From Kurthia zopfii (GTDB lineage: Bacteria > Bacillota > Bacilli > Bacillales_A > Planococcaceae): a stretch of DNA of 64,000 bases. The notes under the pieces were generated by a model that had not been told where the DNA came from, did no database searches, and saw only the letters and a list, made by a program, of their open reading frames with translations. A program made the translations under genes and the position numbers. This document shows positions 26,937 to 37,611 of this stretch, one piece after another. The stretch is from positions 54,643 through 118,642 of the forward strand of contig NZ_QFVS01000003.1 in NCBI RefSeq assembly GCF_003143955.1. Direction: 5' to 3'. The stretch's first letter is position 1; each line of letters opens with the position of its first letter.

Positions 26937-28595
26937 CTAATCTTTTAACATTGGCATATTAATGCCTTTTTCTTTTGCAGTTTTAATCGCGATTTCGTAA
27001 CCTGCATCTGCATGGCGAACAACACCCATACCTGGATCAGATACTAATACACGTGCGATTTTTTCAGCAGCTAAATCTGTTCCGTCTGCTACTAACACTT
27101 GACCTGCGTGTTGTGAATAGCCCATACCAACACCGCCACCGTGATGAATACTTACCCAGCTTGCGCCACCTGCTGTATTTACTAGTGCATTTAATAATGG
27201 CCAATCTGATACTGCATCCGAACCATCCTTCATACTCTCTGTTTCACGGTTTGGTGAAGCTACTGAACCTGAATCTAGGTGATCACGCCCAAATACGATT
27301 GGTGCGCTTAACTCTCCATTAGCAACCATTTCATTTACTTTTAATGCAAAACGGTGACGATCACCATATCCTAACCAGCAAATACGGGCAGGTAACCCTT
27401 GGAATTTCACCATCTCTTGCGCCATATTAATCCAGTTCACAAGCCCTTCATCATGAGCAAACATCTCTTTTGCGACTGCATCAATTTTATAAATATCTTC
27501 AGGATTACCAGACAATGCTGCCCAACGGAATGGTCCTTTTCCTTCGCAGAATAACGGACGAATATAAGCAGGAACAAATCCTGGGAAATCAAATGCGTTC
27601 TCTACACCCATCTCTTGCGCATAGGCACGAATATTATTACCGTAATCGAATGTTTCAGAGCCTTTTTCTTGGAATTCAAGCATCGTGCGAACATGCTCTG
27701 CCATTGTTTCCTTCGCTTTTCTTTCGTATGTTTTTACATCTGATTTTCTTAATTCCAATGCTTCTTCAAAAGTCATGCCATTTGGAACATAACCATTGAT
27801 TGGATCATGTGCCGAAGTTTGGTCTGTCACTAAATCTGGAATCATTCCGCGATTTAGTAATTCACGATTGACGTCAGCACAGTTGCCAACTAGTCCGATT
27901 GATGATGCTGTTTTAGAAGCAGTAAGTTTTTCTACAAGTTCAATTGCTTCGTCTACTGTTTCAACTAAATAGTCACAGTAACCTTCTTTAATTTTTCTTT
28001 CGATTCTTGCTTTTTCAACTTCTACTACTAAAATTACTGCACCAGCCATTTTCCCTGCTAATGGTTGCGCGCCACTCATGCCACCCATACCACCAGTTAA
28101 AATCCATTTACCGAATAAATCTGGTGTGCCGAATTTCTTCTTCGCAGCTTCTACAAAACTTAAATACGTACCTTGTAAAATACCTTGCGCACCAATATAA
28201 ATCCAAGAACCTGCTGTCATTTGACCGTACATCATTAAATTACGTTCTTCTAATTCATAGAAATGATCCCAATTTGCCCATGCTGGAACAATATTCGAAT
28301 TCGCAATTAAGACACGTGGCGCATTTTCATGTGTTCTAAATACTGCGACTGGCTTACCTGATTGAACTAGCATCGTTTCATCATCTTCTAATTGTTGAAG
28401 TGTTGAGATGATTTTCTCATAGCTTTCCCAATCTCTTGCGGCTTTACCAATACCACCATAGACCACTAGCTCATCTGGGTTCTCTGCTACTTCTGGATCT
28501 AAGTTGTTCATTAACATACGCATAGCTGCTTCCTGCGTCCAACCTTTACAAGTTAGTTCATTACCTCTAGGTGCTCGAATATTTGTTTTCATCAT
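26937..28595 (-). CDS. hutU: Urocanate hydratase
   Basis: 552 residues, full length. Diagnostic motifs: [19 protein letters not shown] of the NAD-binding region, [24 protein letters not shown] with the conserved active-site-region Cys, and [17 protein letters not shown]. It converts urocanate to imidazolone propionate with tightly bound NAD. The spacer to hutI is 11 bases and to the upstream membrane gene 14 bases. Confidence 0.97.
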   Translation of the reverse strand: MMKTNIRAPRGNELTCKGWTQEAAMRMLMNNLDPEVAENPDELVVYGGIGKAARDWESYEKIISTLQQLEDDETMLVQSGKPVAVFRTHENAPRVLIANSNIVPAWANWDHFYELEERNLMMYGQMTAGSWIYIGAQGILQGTYLSFVEAAKKKFGTPDLFGKWILTGGMGGMSGAQPLAGKMAGAVILVVEVEKARIERKIKEGYCDYLVETVDEAIELVEKLTASKTASSIGLVGNCADVNRELLNRGMIPDLVTDQTSAHDPINGYVPNGMTFEEALELRKSDVKTYERKAKETMAEHVRTMLEFQEKGSETFDYGNNIRAYAQEMGVENAFDFPGFVPAYIRPLFCEGKGPFRWAALSGNPEDIYKIDAVAKEMFAHDEGLVNWINMAQEMVKFQGLPARICWLGYGDRHRFALKVNEMVANGELSAPIVFGRDHLDSGSVASPNRETESMKDGSDAVSDWPLLNALVNTAGGASWVSIHHGGGVGMGYSQHAGQVLVADGTDLAAEKIARVLVSDPGMGVVRHADAGYEIAIKTAKEKGINMPMLKD

Positions 28596-28609
28596 CTGAA
28601 TCTCTCCTT

Positions 28610-29959
28610 TTAAAATAATAAGTATGCAATTGGTGTGACAATAATCATCGTAAGGACGACTCTTTCAAACCAAATAATAATCATTTGTCTAATTGTAAGT
28701 GGGATACTTGTTGATAAAATAACTGGAATTACTGCCGAGAAGAATAAAATCGACGAGATCGACACTACAGCAATAATGAATTTCGTAATTAATGCACTTT
28801 GTGTCACAAGCATTGCTGGTAAGAACATTTCCGCAATTGATAGCGATACTGCCTTAGCTGCAAGCATTGGCTCCGGTATTTGCAATAAGTATGTGAAAGG
28901 AGCAAATAAATATGCAACCCAATCGAAAATTGGCGTATACGTCGCTAGTAGTAACCCTAATAGTCCGATTGAAAGAATCGAAGGTATTACGCCCATCGCC
29001 ATGATGAAACCGTCTTTTAAATGAATTAGTAGATTTTTCGGAAGTGACGGATTCGACTTTGTCGCCATCACCGCTTCAGTCCAAGCCGCTTTGAAACGAC
29101 CTTTTTTGACGATTTTCTCTGGTTGCGGTGTAGTGCCTTCCGCATATTCATCTTTGATTCGATTCAATGGATAAATTCGCGCCGTAATCGCTGTAACCGC
29201 GAAAGTTACGACAAGTGCTACCCAGAAGAATGCATTCCAATGTTCCATAAGACCAAGTGTTTTTGCGACAATTAACATGAAAGTTGCGGATACTGTAGAA
29301 AATCCAGTTGCGATAATCGCTGCTTCCTTCGCCGTGTATTTACCTTCTTTATACACACGGTTCGTTAGCATAAGTCCTACTGAATAACTTCCTACGAATG
29401 AAGCAACTGCATCTACTGCCGAACGACCTGGTGTTTTGAAGATTGGCTTCATGATTGGTTGCATGAAAATCCCGATGAACTCCAGTAAGCCGTAACATAC
29501 GAGTAAAGCCAAAAATACTGATCCGATTGGGATAACTAACCCTACTGGCTTAATTAATTTCTCCATTAGGAATGGACCAATTTCAGGATTGAATAAAAAT
29601 GCTGGACCAAAATTAAAAATAAGCATGATTCCTACAGCAAGTCCAACAACTTTAAACAATGACAGCACCGTATTGACAGTCGATTTATTCCAAGTTTTCG
29701 TAATGAATGGATATGCAGCCCCTAGCACTAATAGTACTAATACATAGCCATTTACAAGCATTGGCGTAAAACTGATTAAAGCGCTTACAAGATGATCTAA
29801 TAAGATCGAGGATTTTCCATTCCATTCGAATGTAATGAAGAAACTCACAATCCCAATCAAACTGCAGACGATCATTTTCAAGAAAATACTCCACTCGAAC
29901 TTCGCTACAGTTTGTTGTGACTCATTGACAATCACCTCGGTCGATCTTTGTAATTCCAT
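28610..29959 (-). CDS. YjiH-family (nucleoside-recognition/Gate domain) membrane protein
   Basis: 449 residues from the ATG at 29959 (AAGGGG eight bases upstream). About ten hydrophobic segments; the two Gate-like halves are seen around [24 protein letters not shown] and [20 protein letters not shown]. The family is uncharacterised. Its place as first gene before hutU and hutI makes a histidine or urocanate transporter plausible, but this is inference from position. Confidence 0.82.
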   Translation of the reverse strand: MELQRSTEVIVNESQQTVAKFEWSIFLKMIVCSLIGIVSFFITFEWNGKSSILLDHLVSALISFTPMLVNGYVLVLLVLGAAYPFITKTWNKSTVNTVLSLFKVVGLAVGIMLIFNFGPAFLFNPEIGPFLMEKLIKPVGLVIPIGSVFLALLVCYGLLEFIGIFMQPIMKPIFKTPGRSAVDAVASFVGSYSVGLMLTNRVYKEGKYTAKEAAIIATGFSTVSATFMLIVAKTLGLMEHWNAFFWVALVVTFAVTAITARIYPLNRIKDEYAEGTTPQPEKIVKKGRFKAAWTEAVMATKSNPSLPKNLLIHLKDGFIMAMGVIPSILSIGLLGLLLATYTPIFDWVAYLFAPFTYLLQIPEPMLAAKAVSLSIAEMFLPAMLVTQSALITKFIIAVVSISSILFFSAVIPVILSTSIPLTIRQMIIIWFERVVLTMIIVTPIAYLLF

Positions 29960-30114
29960 TTTCAACACCCCTTTGTGTATATAACTGTAAACTTTTCCAA
30001 GAAAGATTTTAATAGATTAAAAACTCTGATTATAGTAATATTTAATTAAAAATAACTTATTTTAAACATAAAATAGAATTAATATACTTTTTAGAATTAT
30101 TAAGGGGTGTTTAT

Positions 30115-31566
30115 TTGAAAATCTTGATGATGGAAAGAGATTTAGCAGAATTAAAAGGGATCGAGTGGTTTCTTAAAAACTATTTATCGCATGATTTAGA
30201 GTTTTTAGCGATTACGGATGCCCAATCTTTAATTGAGGAAATCGACCTTTTTAAACCAGATGTACTCTTACTTGAGATGGAACTACTGCCAGCACAACTT
30301 GACCAAGCACTTACACAGTATAAAATACCAATTATCGCTTTAACTGCCGAACCATTATTCCAACAAGCGATGAAAGCGATCCGCATACGGGCGATGAATC
30401 TTTTTGTAAAACCAATTCCATTGGAACAGCTGAAAACCGCATTGATGAGCATTCAACCTCAAGCTGAAAATGATGTTGTCGTCATTCAAAATAGTAGTTT
30501 GTATGATGATTTATTTTTACAAAGCGAACGTCGTTTTTCATTAGATCATCAAAGTTTTTTCTTAATTGAATGCGCCCAATTTCAAAATAACTTAAAGCTC
30601 TATGAATGGTTGAGTGACCTCCCTATTTTTGATAATTTAACTTTATTACCGCTGCAAAATCGGATTATTGGGATTGCACAAATTGAAGATGATTTACAAC
30701 TATCAAAACAGCTTCGACTCATCATGCTAGAATCGAGAAAATCCTTTGAAGATGAAATAAATATTGCGCTATATACTGGATTTGAAGCAAATTTATTAAC
30801 GATGTATCAAAGTTGTAAGGAAGCTTTATCAAGACGTTTCTATGAAGGGTACTCGCATATTTTAAAAAGTTCAGATTCCTTACAAATAGTAAGATTAGAT
30901 CCTTTATTAACACCCGATGAGCAGCAATTATGGATTGATAGTTTAGAGGATGGCGATTTAGCGACTGTTAAAACGCTACTCTACCGCCTAACTAAATCCA
31001 CGACGCACTATAATCAAGACGATGTGCGCATTCATTTAACGAGTATCATTGCACAAATTAGGCGGTATATGATGAAATATCAGCTGCAACAACTTTCCCA
31101 TTTTGAAGTAAAATATCGAAATCTCTTTCATTTAATATTAGAGCATCCAATTTTATACGCGATTGTCCAAGAATTCGTATTGTTCATCCAACAATTAATG
31201 GACCATATTCAAAATGCGCAAAAGCAAAGTAAGGCAGACTATGCGGAATTAGCTGTTACTTATATTGAGCAACATTTTCAAGATCCCGAACTTTGTTTGC
31301 CAGTTGTCGCAGAACAGTTAAATATTAGCGCTAATTATTTAAGCAACTTCTTCTCAAGAAAACGAGGCATTCCATTCAAAAAATTTGTGCAGCAATATCG
31401 ACTACAAAGGGCTGCGGAACTACTAATGACGACTGATCACGCCATCTCTACGATTTCTGAACTGGTTGGATTTACGGATCACAACTACTTCACGAAAGTT
31501 TTCCGAGCATATTTCCAATCGACACCTTATAAATATAAAATGAAAAAAGTAGGACTCGCTAAATAG
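30115..31566 (+). CDS. AraC-type response regulator with degenerate receiver domain
   Basis: 483 residues, starting at TTG with an AAGGGGTG RBS. Receiver-like domain at about 1-115, long middle region, AraC HTH at about 380-483 (LPVVAEQLNISANYLSNFFSRKRG, then FTDHNYFTKVFRAYF). At the phosphorylation site the expected Asp is Glu54 (PDVLLLEMEL), and the acidic pocket near residue 8 reads ERD instead of DD. The Thr and Lys positions (ALTAE, FVKPIP) are kept. No histidine kinase adjoins. Divergent from the hut operon, so likely its regulator. Confidence 0.85.
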   Translation: MKILMMERDLAELKGIEWFLKNYLSHDLEFLAITDAQSLIEEIDLFKPDVLLLEMELLPAQLDQALTQYKIPIIALTAEPLFQQAMKAIRIRAMNLFVKPIPLEQLKTALMSIQPQAENDVVVIQNSSLYDDLFLQSERRFSLDHQSFFLIECAQFQNNLKLYEWLSDLPIFDNLTLLPLQNRIIGIAQIEDDLQLSKQLRLIMLESRKSFEDEINIALYTGFEANLLTMYQSCKEALSRRFYEGYSHILKSSDSLQIVRLDPLLTPDEQQLWIDSLEDGDLATVKTLLYRLTKSTTHYNQDDVRIHLTSIIAQIRRYMMKYQLQQLSHFEVKYRNLFHLILEHPILYAIVQEFVLFIQQLMDHIQNAQKQSKADYAELAVTYIEQHFQDPELCLPVVAEQLNISANYLSNFFSRKRGIPFKKFVQQYRLQRAAELLMTTDHAISTISELVGFTDHNYFTKVFRAYFQSTPYKYKMKKVGLAK

Positions 31567-31583
31567 CGAATCCTACTTCGTAA
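31546..31583 (-). terminator. Intrinsic terminator overlapping the end of the regulator gene
   Basis: On the minus strand GTAGGATTCGCT pairs with AGCGAGTCCTAC and is followed by six T. It ends the beta-helix gene and overlaps the stop region of the plus-strand regulator. Confidence 0.82.
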
Positions 31584-32967
31584 TTAGATATGCTTTCGAC
31601 CCTTTTTGAAGTCGATAATCCCCACTTTTCTCATCTCGATAGTGAGGATCTATGAATTTCGTATCGGCATCACTCTTAGATACTTTTTTAAATACTTCAA
31701 AACTCGAATACTCTCTTTTTTTCCATACCCAAGTTGTTTTTTTGCCTAATTCTTTATGGAAAATGTTTTTAGAAAAATTATTCAGCACATTTGATTTGAA
31801 ATAATTAGCGACCATAATACCTGAAGAACTAGCTGTCATAACATTCTTCTCAACCTTATTATGCTCAACATCATGTTGAAGTAATAGCTGTCCTCCGCCT
31901 AGTTTCTTCGTATCATTTCGGTAAAGGACATTTTTAGAAACCTCGCTATTGCGCGTGCCACCGCGTTTTACATCATAACCACCAATCGAAATCCCGGTGA
32001 AATAATTTTTCTCTACTACATTATTTCGAATCGTAATACGATCTGCATATTTCCCTTTATGCTCTGAAGTAGCTTCAATGCCAATATCACTGTATGAAAT
32101 ATGATTATCTTCTACAATAATATTTTTTCCACCATCAATGTAGATGCCGCCCGCTCCATAGTTTTTACCATAGGCAGGGTTGCCGTAAGCCGACACCTTC
32201 GTCACTTTATTATCATTTACAATGCCGTCTCGCACATAGTCATTTTTACGATTTTTCGCGACACCTTCAAAGCCAATTAAATCAATACCGATATTATCAG
32301 AATTACGAATATTATTGCCGATAATTTTAAATTGCGAAATATCGCCATTTAATACAAGCGTCTCACTCGCACCAAGTTTCATATTTTCTAATGTATTATC
32401 AATAACGCGAATATTTTTCATCGGTTCCGACCCATAAAAGGCAATCCCATGCGCATTACCTTCTTTGGCTAACGTTTTAATATTTCTCACATGATTATTT
32501 TTCAGTAAAATATTTTCACCCTTACCTGAAATATAGAAGCCCATAATCGTTGCGTCATTATGCTTCGTTCTCATATCTTGTACAGTTAGACCTTCGATTA
32601 TTACATTACTTTTATTATGCATGGACACCATAGCGCGTTCTTGATTCGTATCCTTCATCTTCTTACCAGATAAAATGACCTTTTCAGAATTATGCGCTTT
32701 AAAAATAACTGGTTCTTTTTTTGTGCCACTATTTTTCACGATTAATTTCTCGTCATAAGTTCCTTTTCGAATATAGACGATTGTTCCCGCCTTTGCTACA
32801 GATGATGCTTTTTTCAATGTTTTATAAGGTGCATCTTCCGTACCCTTCGCTTGATCATTGCCATCCGTTGCCACGTAGATTGATTTTGCTTCTGCATCGC
32901 TTTTGCCACAACCTGCAACAACTGCGATTATAGTAAATAATGATAAAATCATGAATATCTTTTTCAT
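31573..32967 (-). CDS. Right-handed beta-helix lipoprotein
   Basis: 464 residues from the ATG at 32967 (GGGAG RBS). The lipoprotein signal ends in AVVAGC, with Cys20 as anchor. A DUF1565-type start (IYVATDGNDQAKGTEDAPYKTLKKA) leads into some 12 parallel beta-helix turns with repeated N-x-V/I patterns (NNHVRNI, DNTLENM, GNNIRNS, DNHISYS, NNVVEKN). Such proteins are often polysaccharide lyases or epimerases; no specific catalytic signature is clear. It follows the transglutaminase-like gene by one base, so they form a pair. Confidence 0.85.
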   Translation of the reverse strand: MKKIFMILSLFTIIAVVAGCGKSDAEAKSIYVATDGNDQAKGTEDAPYKTLKKASSVAKAGTIVYIRKGTYDEKLIVKNSGTKKEPVIFKAHNSEKVILSGKKMKDTNQERAMVSMHNKSNVIIEGLTVQDMRTKHNDATIMGFYISGKGENILLKNNHVRNIKTLAKEGNAHGIAFYGSEPMKNIRVIDNTLENMKLGASETLVLNGDISQFKIIGNNIRNSDNIGIDLIGFEGVAKNRKNDYVRDGIVNDNKVTKVSAYGNPAYGKNYGAGGIYIDGGKNIIVEDNHISYSDIGIEATSEHKGKYADRITIRNNVVEKNYFTGISIGGYDVKRGGTRNSEVSKNVLYRNDTKKLGGGQLLLQHDVEHNKVEKNVMTASSSGIMVANYFKSNVLNNFSKNIFHKELGKKTTWVWKKREYSSFEVFKKVSKSDADTKFIDPHYRDEKSGDYRLQKGSKAYLITK

Positions 32968-32968
32968 A

Positions 32969-34402
32969 TTACTCCCTACTTTCAAGAATCGTATCTTTCT
33001 TAATTTCGATTGTTTCCATCCCAAATTGTTCGGCAATGGGTTTAGGAAATTTAATTATTACTGGTTTTTTCGCATTTAACGATTTTTTATCTGTCGTAAT
33101 TGAAATTTCTAGTTGATTTGTGACTAGTATGTCTACGGATAGTTGCTTATGTGCATCTTGAATCAATAATTCCATACCATCCTCACAAACAAATCGAATT
33201 GGCTCTGCCTTCCCCTTATATGTGCCGAACCAACTACTTCCAAAGCCTGATAACTCAACTGTTTTCGCTTCAATTACAGGCATGGCTTCCGGTTCGACCT
33301 CGATCAAATATTCAATCAGTTCACCTTCATTAAATTGAATCGCTATTTTATTTAGTAACTTTTTAATACCCGTCACTTTTCTTTCATCTAATTGAGTGAT
33401 TTTTCCGGATTCACAATTATATTTAAAAAGCGTCCATTGTTGATCAACATTACTAAAATAGATTTCATTTTCAAATTCCGTACAAAACTGCACACGCTCT
33501 TTTAAAAGAATATGCTTTTTTCTCGTATCGGATTCCATCTCAACTAAAAATGCGGATTTCGGATGTGGAAAATACAGTTTTTCAGCAGTGTATGTGACAT
33601 CATATACATTTGATAATCCTTTATACACTTCACTCAAACATTGAGGATAATGGGCTGAATTCCAATAATGATCCTGTTTCATAAAATCGTCCGAACGGAG
33701 AAAATAACGGTATCGAATCTCATGATTTTTCAATTTCGAACCAATATCATTCCAAGTTGAGTCAATATGATACCACTCACCATTTAACTGAACCATATTC
33801 CAGCCATGCCCTAAATCACTTTCTCCATCTGCATCACCAATCACATACAGACAAGGTATCTGCAGCTCGCTCATCATCTTTTCAAAAAGTAAGGCATATG
33901 CCATACATACCCCTTGTTTTTCATGCATAAAAGTATAGACGGTAAACGGCGAACCTGTCGTATTCATCTCATACTGATGATTGCGTACAATGTAGTCATG
34001 CACCGCAATAATCTTTTGTAAATCACTCATTTGCGGTTGAATAATTTGGTTGAGAATGGACTGAATTTCTTGAATCACCCAACTTTGCTCATCGCGTGAC
34101 ATTCGGTATTTCATTACAAAATCAATTTTGATTTTACTTTTCGATATATTTTTATAACTACTTTCCTGTCTCGCACAATGTTGCGTATAAAAAGGAAGTT
34201 GTAGATGAAGTAATTGAAAAGCCTCTTGCAGTAGTTCACCTAATGGCTTCGGTAAACGCCCATTCAAATAGAGCGAAAACTGGCGATCGCCTCGCTTCAT
34301 ATGTGTCACCATCGCTGGTAGTAATTGCTTCGCTGTAATCGTCGACAGCTTCAAGCCACCATTGTTTTGGAATTCCTCAATTGACTCAAAATAATTTGTC
34401 AT
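32969..34402 (-). CDS. Transglutaminase-like (cysteine protease fold) protein
   Basis: 477 residues, no obvious signal peptide. A central transglutaminase-like core lies at about residues 130-240: GVCMAYALLFEKMM (Cys), DLGHGWNMVQL (His) and WYHIDSTWND (Asp), the full catalytic triad. N-terminal and C-terminal extensions are beta-rich and unassigned. It is transcribed with the beta-helix lipoprotein. Possible roles are wall or polysaccharide-associated crosslinking or proteolysis, not deducible from sequence. Confidence 0.82.
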   Translation of the reverse strand: MTNYFESIEEFQNNGGLKLSTITAKQLLPAMVTHMKRGDRQFSLYLNGRLPKPLGELLQEAFQLLHLQLPFYTQHCARQESSYKNISKSKIKIDFVMKYRMSRDEQSWVIQEIQSILNQIIQPQMSDLQKIIAVHDYIVRNHQYEMNTTGSPFTVYTFMHEKQGVCMAYALLFEKMMSELQIPCLYVIGDADGESDLGHGWNMVQLNGEWYHIDSTWNDIGSKLKNHEIRYRYFLRSDDFMKQDHYWNSAHYPQCLSEVYKGLSNVYDVTYTAEKLYFPHPKSAFLVEMESDTRKKHILLKERVQFCTEFENEIYFSNVDQQWTLFKYNCESGKITQLDERKVTGIKKLLNKIAIQFNEGELIEYLIEVEPEAMPVIEAKTVELSGFGSSWFGTYKGKAEPIRFVCEDGMELLIQDAHKQLSVDILVTNQLEISITTDKKSLNAKKPVIIKFPKPIAEQFGMETIEIKKDTILESRE

Positions 34403-34477
34403 GTATTTCCCTACTATCTAAAAATTTTCTTCTCCCTATAGTATACGGGATAAGTCATGTCACTTGTGGTGGTATTT

Positions 34478-34512
34478 TAAAAAAACCTTCACCTACTAAG
34501 AGGTGAAGGTTG
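34478..34512 (-). terminator. Terminator of the glycosylation operon
   Basis: On the minus strand AACCTTCACCT pairs with AGGTGAAGGTT and is followed by a T run. Confidence 0.88.
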
Positions 34513-34519
34513 TAAATTA

Positions 34520-35962
34520 CTATCTTAAATACTTCGGTTCGATTGGGCCATATGGTGGTTCTGGCTCAATATGCACATAATTTGATAATCGAATTCGAAT
34601 ATCTGATGGTAAGTTATAATATTCAATTTGTCGTTGTCTTTGAAGGTTATCAAATCTCGGCGTTAAATCATGGCCAAGTTTTTCAAAAGGTAATCTCGTC
34701 AATGTTGAATACTTCGCTCCCGCTTCATATTCCTCGATTAATTGATCATATCGATTTTGATCTTCTAATTTATTTGCGCCATGCATAATTAGGAAAGTTG
34801 CACATAATCCGATGGCAGCTAGTGCGATTGGATTTTTCCCTTTCGCTAACCATCCTTCGATTTTTTCATCACAAATTAATAGTAAACAAATTACTAATAA
34901 TATGTATGTTAGTAACATATTTCGTGGACCGAATGGCGTGATTAATAAGAAAGGACCTAGTAAAATGATTGCGTATAAGAAATACGTATAGAAATAGCGT
35001 TTATTTTCATTTTTTACTTTTGATTTTCCTACTATTATTAATAGCGCAATCAAATAAATACACATTAAAATAAATTCCACTACTAATAAGTAATACGGCA
35101 ATGATGTTGAACTTAAACCAACTAGATTTCTAATAATGAAATACATCGCGATTACGACGACAGAGCCTACTAAATACTTTTGCCCTTTGCCGATGATTGC
35201 TAATACGATCGTAAACAATACGATGAGAATTAAATTATCTTTAAAATAAAATTCACTCCAGCTCGTGATCATCGTTGTGAATAGTACTGTGAAGTCTAAT
35301 CCGCCAACTTCACGCATATTCCCTTCCGTATGGTAAGCGGTGTTAGAGAACATAATATATGCGCCGACCGCTGCACCAATTAGCCACATAATAAAGACGA
35401 CTTTCTTTTCTTTATAGAACATTGCCAGTAGTAGTCCGATCACTGCCATCACAATGCTCGCGACAGAAACGTTTTCGACGAAAAACTGTCCTAAAAACGC
35501 GACAATTAATACTAAAAACAGTTCAATAATTTTCGGTTGTTTTTTCTTTGCTACATATAAAATATAGAGGATTGCCAGTAATGACGTATTGTAGTTCGCG
35601 AAACCTGCTAACCAACCATATGTCTCAGCATAAATTGCGATTGGCATAGACACAACGAGTGCTAGAATTAATGGTACGCTATACTTCCTATTTAATAAAA
35701 CCCAAGTCATATACACAATCCCTGTATTTATTAACGCATAAATTGCGATTCTAAATAGTAGAGAGCGCGTAATGAATATTTCAATTACATTCCCTAAATA
35801 GCGTCCATTATAATAATCGAAGCCATTTTCAAGTCTTGACCATCCTTCTTTTGAACCCCATGCCCAATCATCACCTGAAAGTAATAATAATGAGGCAATC
35901 AATGCATAAAATGCACAGATTGATAGCCAAATGTAACTTTTCTTAAAAGTTGTAGTAATCAA
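34520..35962 (-). CDS. Polytopic membrane protein, DUF6056-like GT-C-type candidate
   Basis: 480 residues with about 11-12 hydrophobic spans. An early extracytoplasmic loop reads SGDDWAWGSKEGW, with the acidic DD seen in GT-C glycosyltransferases, followed by YYNGRYLGN. It begins at TTG, overlapping the GtrA stop by four bases, behind AAGGAG. With the upstream GT2 and GtrA genes it fits the transferase slot of a three-component lipid-linked sugar system. The family match is by resemblance. Confidence 0.75.
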   Translation of the reverse strand: MITTTFKKSYIWLSICAFYALIASLLLLSGDDWAWGSKEGWSRLENGFDYYNGRYLGNVIEIFITRSLLFRIAIYALINTGIVYMTWVLLNRKYSVPLILALVVSMPIAIYAETYGWLAGFANYNTSLLAILYILYVAKKKQPKIIELFLVLIVAFLGQFFVENVSVASIVMAVIGLLLAMFYKEKKVVFIMWLIGAAVGAYIMFSNTAYHTEGNMREVGGLDFTVLFTTMITSWSEFYFKDNLILIVLFTIVLAIIGKGQKYLVGSVVVIAMYFIIRNLVGLSSTSLPYYLLVVEFILMCIYLIALLIIVGKSKVKNENKRYFYTYFLYAIILLGPFLLITPFGPRNMLLTYILLVICLLLICDEKIEGWLAKGKNPIALAAIGLCATFLIMHGANKLEDQNRYDQLIEEYEAGAKYSTLTRLPFEKLGHDLTPRFDNLQRQRQIEYYNLPSDIRIRLSNYVHIEPEPPYGPIEPKYLR

Positions 35963-36477
35963 TGCAACTGCTCCTTATTCACTCTTTCCGCTTTGAAGAC
36001 GGCTTTTTTTGAAATAATGTAATTAATGATGACTGCTAACACTTGTACAACAAAAACAAAAATAAATTCATTTAATAATGCTGGTGTTCCTATAAAACCT
36101 TTTGTTATAGAAGATGAGAACAGAATAAAATCATAATTAATTAAATTTAATCCTAAGAAATGGATGATTTCTTTTGAGTATGCTACGACCGCAACATAGG
36201 TAATTGCCAAATCTAATGCAAAAACAAATGCTCGACCTGCGATAAATCCTGATAGTTGTTTTAATAAATCGAAAGGCTTCCATTTACGATCTTTGAAAAC
36301 AAAGATTTTATTCGTAAAGTATGCAAATAGGATTGCTGAAACCTGCGCTGTAATTACTGCCCACATTGAGTTTCCAGTAATATTTACAATTAAAAACCTC
36401 GTTAAAAAATAGACTGCTGTAGTACCAATTCCAAATATTAAATAGAGTATTTTTTCATTTTTAAGTAATCGATTCAT
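35959..36477 (-). CDS. GtrA-family flippase-like membrane protein
   Basis: 172 residues with four hydrophobic helices and the GtrA core pattern (FGIGTTAVYFLTRFLIV, FAYFTNKIFVFKDR). GtrA-like proteins are thought to flip undecaprenyl-phosphate-linked sugars. The gene is five bases downstream of the GT2 gene and overlaps the next gene by four. Confidence 0.88.
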   Translation of the reverse strand: MNRLLKNEKILYLIFGIGTTAVYFLTRFLIVNITGNSMWAVITAQVSAILFAYFTNKIFVFKDRKWKPFDLLKQLSGFIAGRAFVFALDLAITYVAVVAYSKEIIHFLGLNLINYDFILFSSSITKGFIGTPALLNEFIFVFVVQVLAVIINYIISKKAVFKAERVNKEQLH

Positions 36478-36482
36478 TCGTT

Positions 36483-37475
36483 TTATACACTTTCTGTTTT
36501 CGCAAATCTTTGCGGCACTTGAATTTTTTCGAGTTCAATTGTTTCACCTGTGTATTCTTGAACGAAATAAAGCGGTCTATTTTTAGTTTCGTGGAAGATT
36601 TTCCCTAAGTATTCACCCATGATTCCTAGTGAAATTAGTTGGAAACCACCCAGCAGTAAAATCAATGTTACGAGCGTTGGGTAGCCTGGTACACTCGTTC
36701 CGTAAATTAATGTCGAAATCAATATATACACCATATAGAGTATCGAACTTACTGAGAGAATGCCGCCTAAAATACCTGCGATTTTGAGTGGGAATGTCGT
36801 GTTTGATGTTAAGCCATCAATACCGAGCTTTAATAAATCCATGAACTTCCACTTAGTTTCTCCAGCAAATCGTTCTTCTGCATCGAAGTGGACTTCTTTT
36901 TTACGGAAACCAATCCACATATACAGACCTTTTGTATACCTTTGCGTTTCTTTAATGCGGATAATACTATCAATGCATACACGATCTAATAATCTGTAAT
37001 CGCCTACACCTGGTAATACTTCCACTTTAGAAAATTTGATTAATAATTTATAATACATTTCGGACATTTTCTTTTTTATAAAACTTTCGCCTTTTCGCTC
37101 ATTCCTTTTGCCGTATACATCAAGATACCCGGCCTCCCAATGTTCGACCATTTCAAGAATCACTTTAGGCGGATGTTGAAGATCTGCATCCATCGTAATC
37201 ACTGCATCACCTTGGCAATAGTCAAAACCAGCAGCCATCGCAACTTCCTTGCCATAGTTTCTAGATAAGTCTAATAATTTTACGCTCGAATCTACTTGAG
37301 CTAAGGCTTTTACCTTATTAACACTGTCATCTAAACTTCCGTCATTAATAAAAAGGAACTCAAAATCATACTTTTGAGTTAGAGGTTTAATCGTTGTTGT
37401 TAGTTGCTTATAAAATGCATCGATGTTTTCAGATTCGTTGTACATCGGCACACATATTGAAATAAGCTTTTTCAA
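36483..37475 (-). CDS. GT2 glycosyltransferase, GtrB/CsbB type
   Basis: 330 residues. The catalytic domain carries VPMYNESENIDAF, a DxD site DAD at 96-98 (VITMDADLQHPP) and SRNYGKEVAMAAG. Two C-terminal membrane helices follow (about 235-300), ending with GEYLGKIFHETKNRP, the usual DPM1/GtrB architecture. It is expected to load a sugar onto undecaprenyl phosphate on the inner face. First gene of the operon. Confidence 0.92.
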   Translation of the reverse strand: MKKLISICVPMYNESENIDAFYKQLTTTIKPLTQKYDFEFLFINDGSLDDSVNKVKALAQVDSSVKLLDLSRNYGKEVAMAAGFDYCQGDAVITMDADLQHPPKVILEMVEHWEAGYLDVYGKRNERKGESFIKKKMSEMYYKLLIKFSKVEVLPGVGDYRLLDRVCIDSIIRIKETQRYTKGLYMWIGFRKKEVHFDAEERFAGETKWKFMDLLKLGIDGLTSNTTFPLKIAGILGGILSVSSILYMVYILISTLIYGTSVPGYPTLVTLILLLGGFQLISLGIMGEYLGKIFHETKNRPLYFVQEYTGETIELEKIQVPQRFAKTESV

Positions 37476-37611
37476 TACTTACACCCTTCCATATATTGCT
37501 ATATTTTGATTTTGTAACAATTTTAACATAAATTTATTATGAATTGTTATTTTTTCATTATTTAATAAAATCTATGCATAAAACGCTAATTTGCCCTATA
37601 AATAAGTAAAT

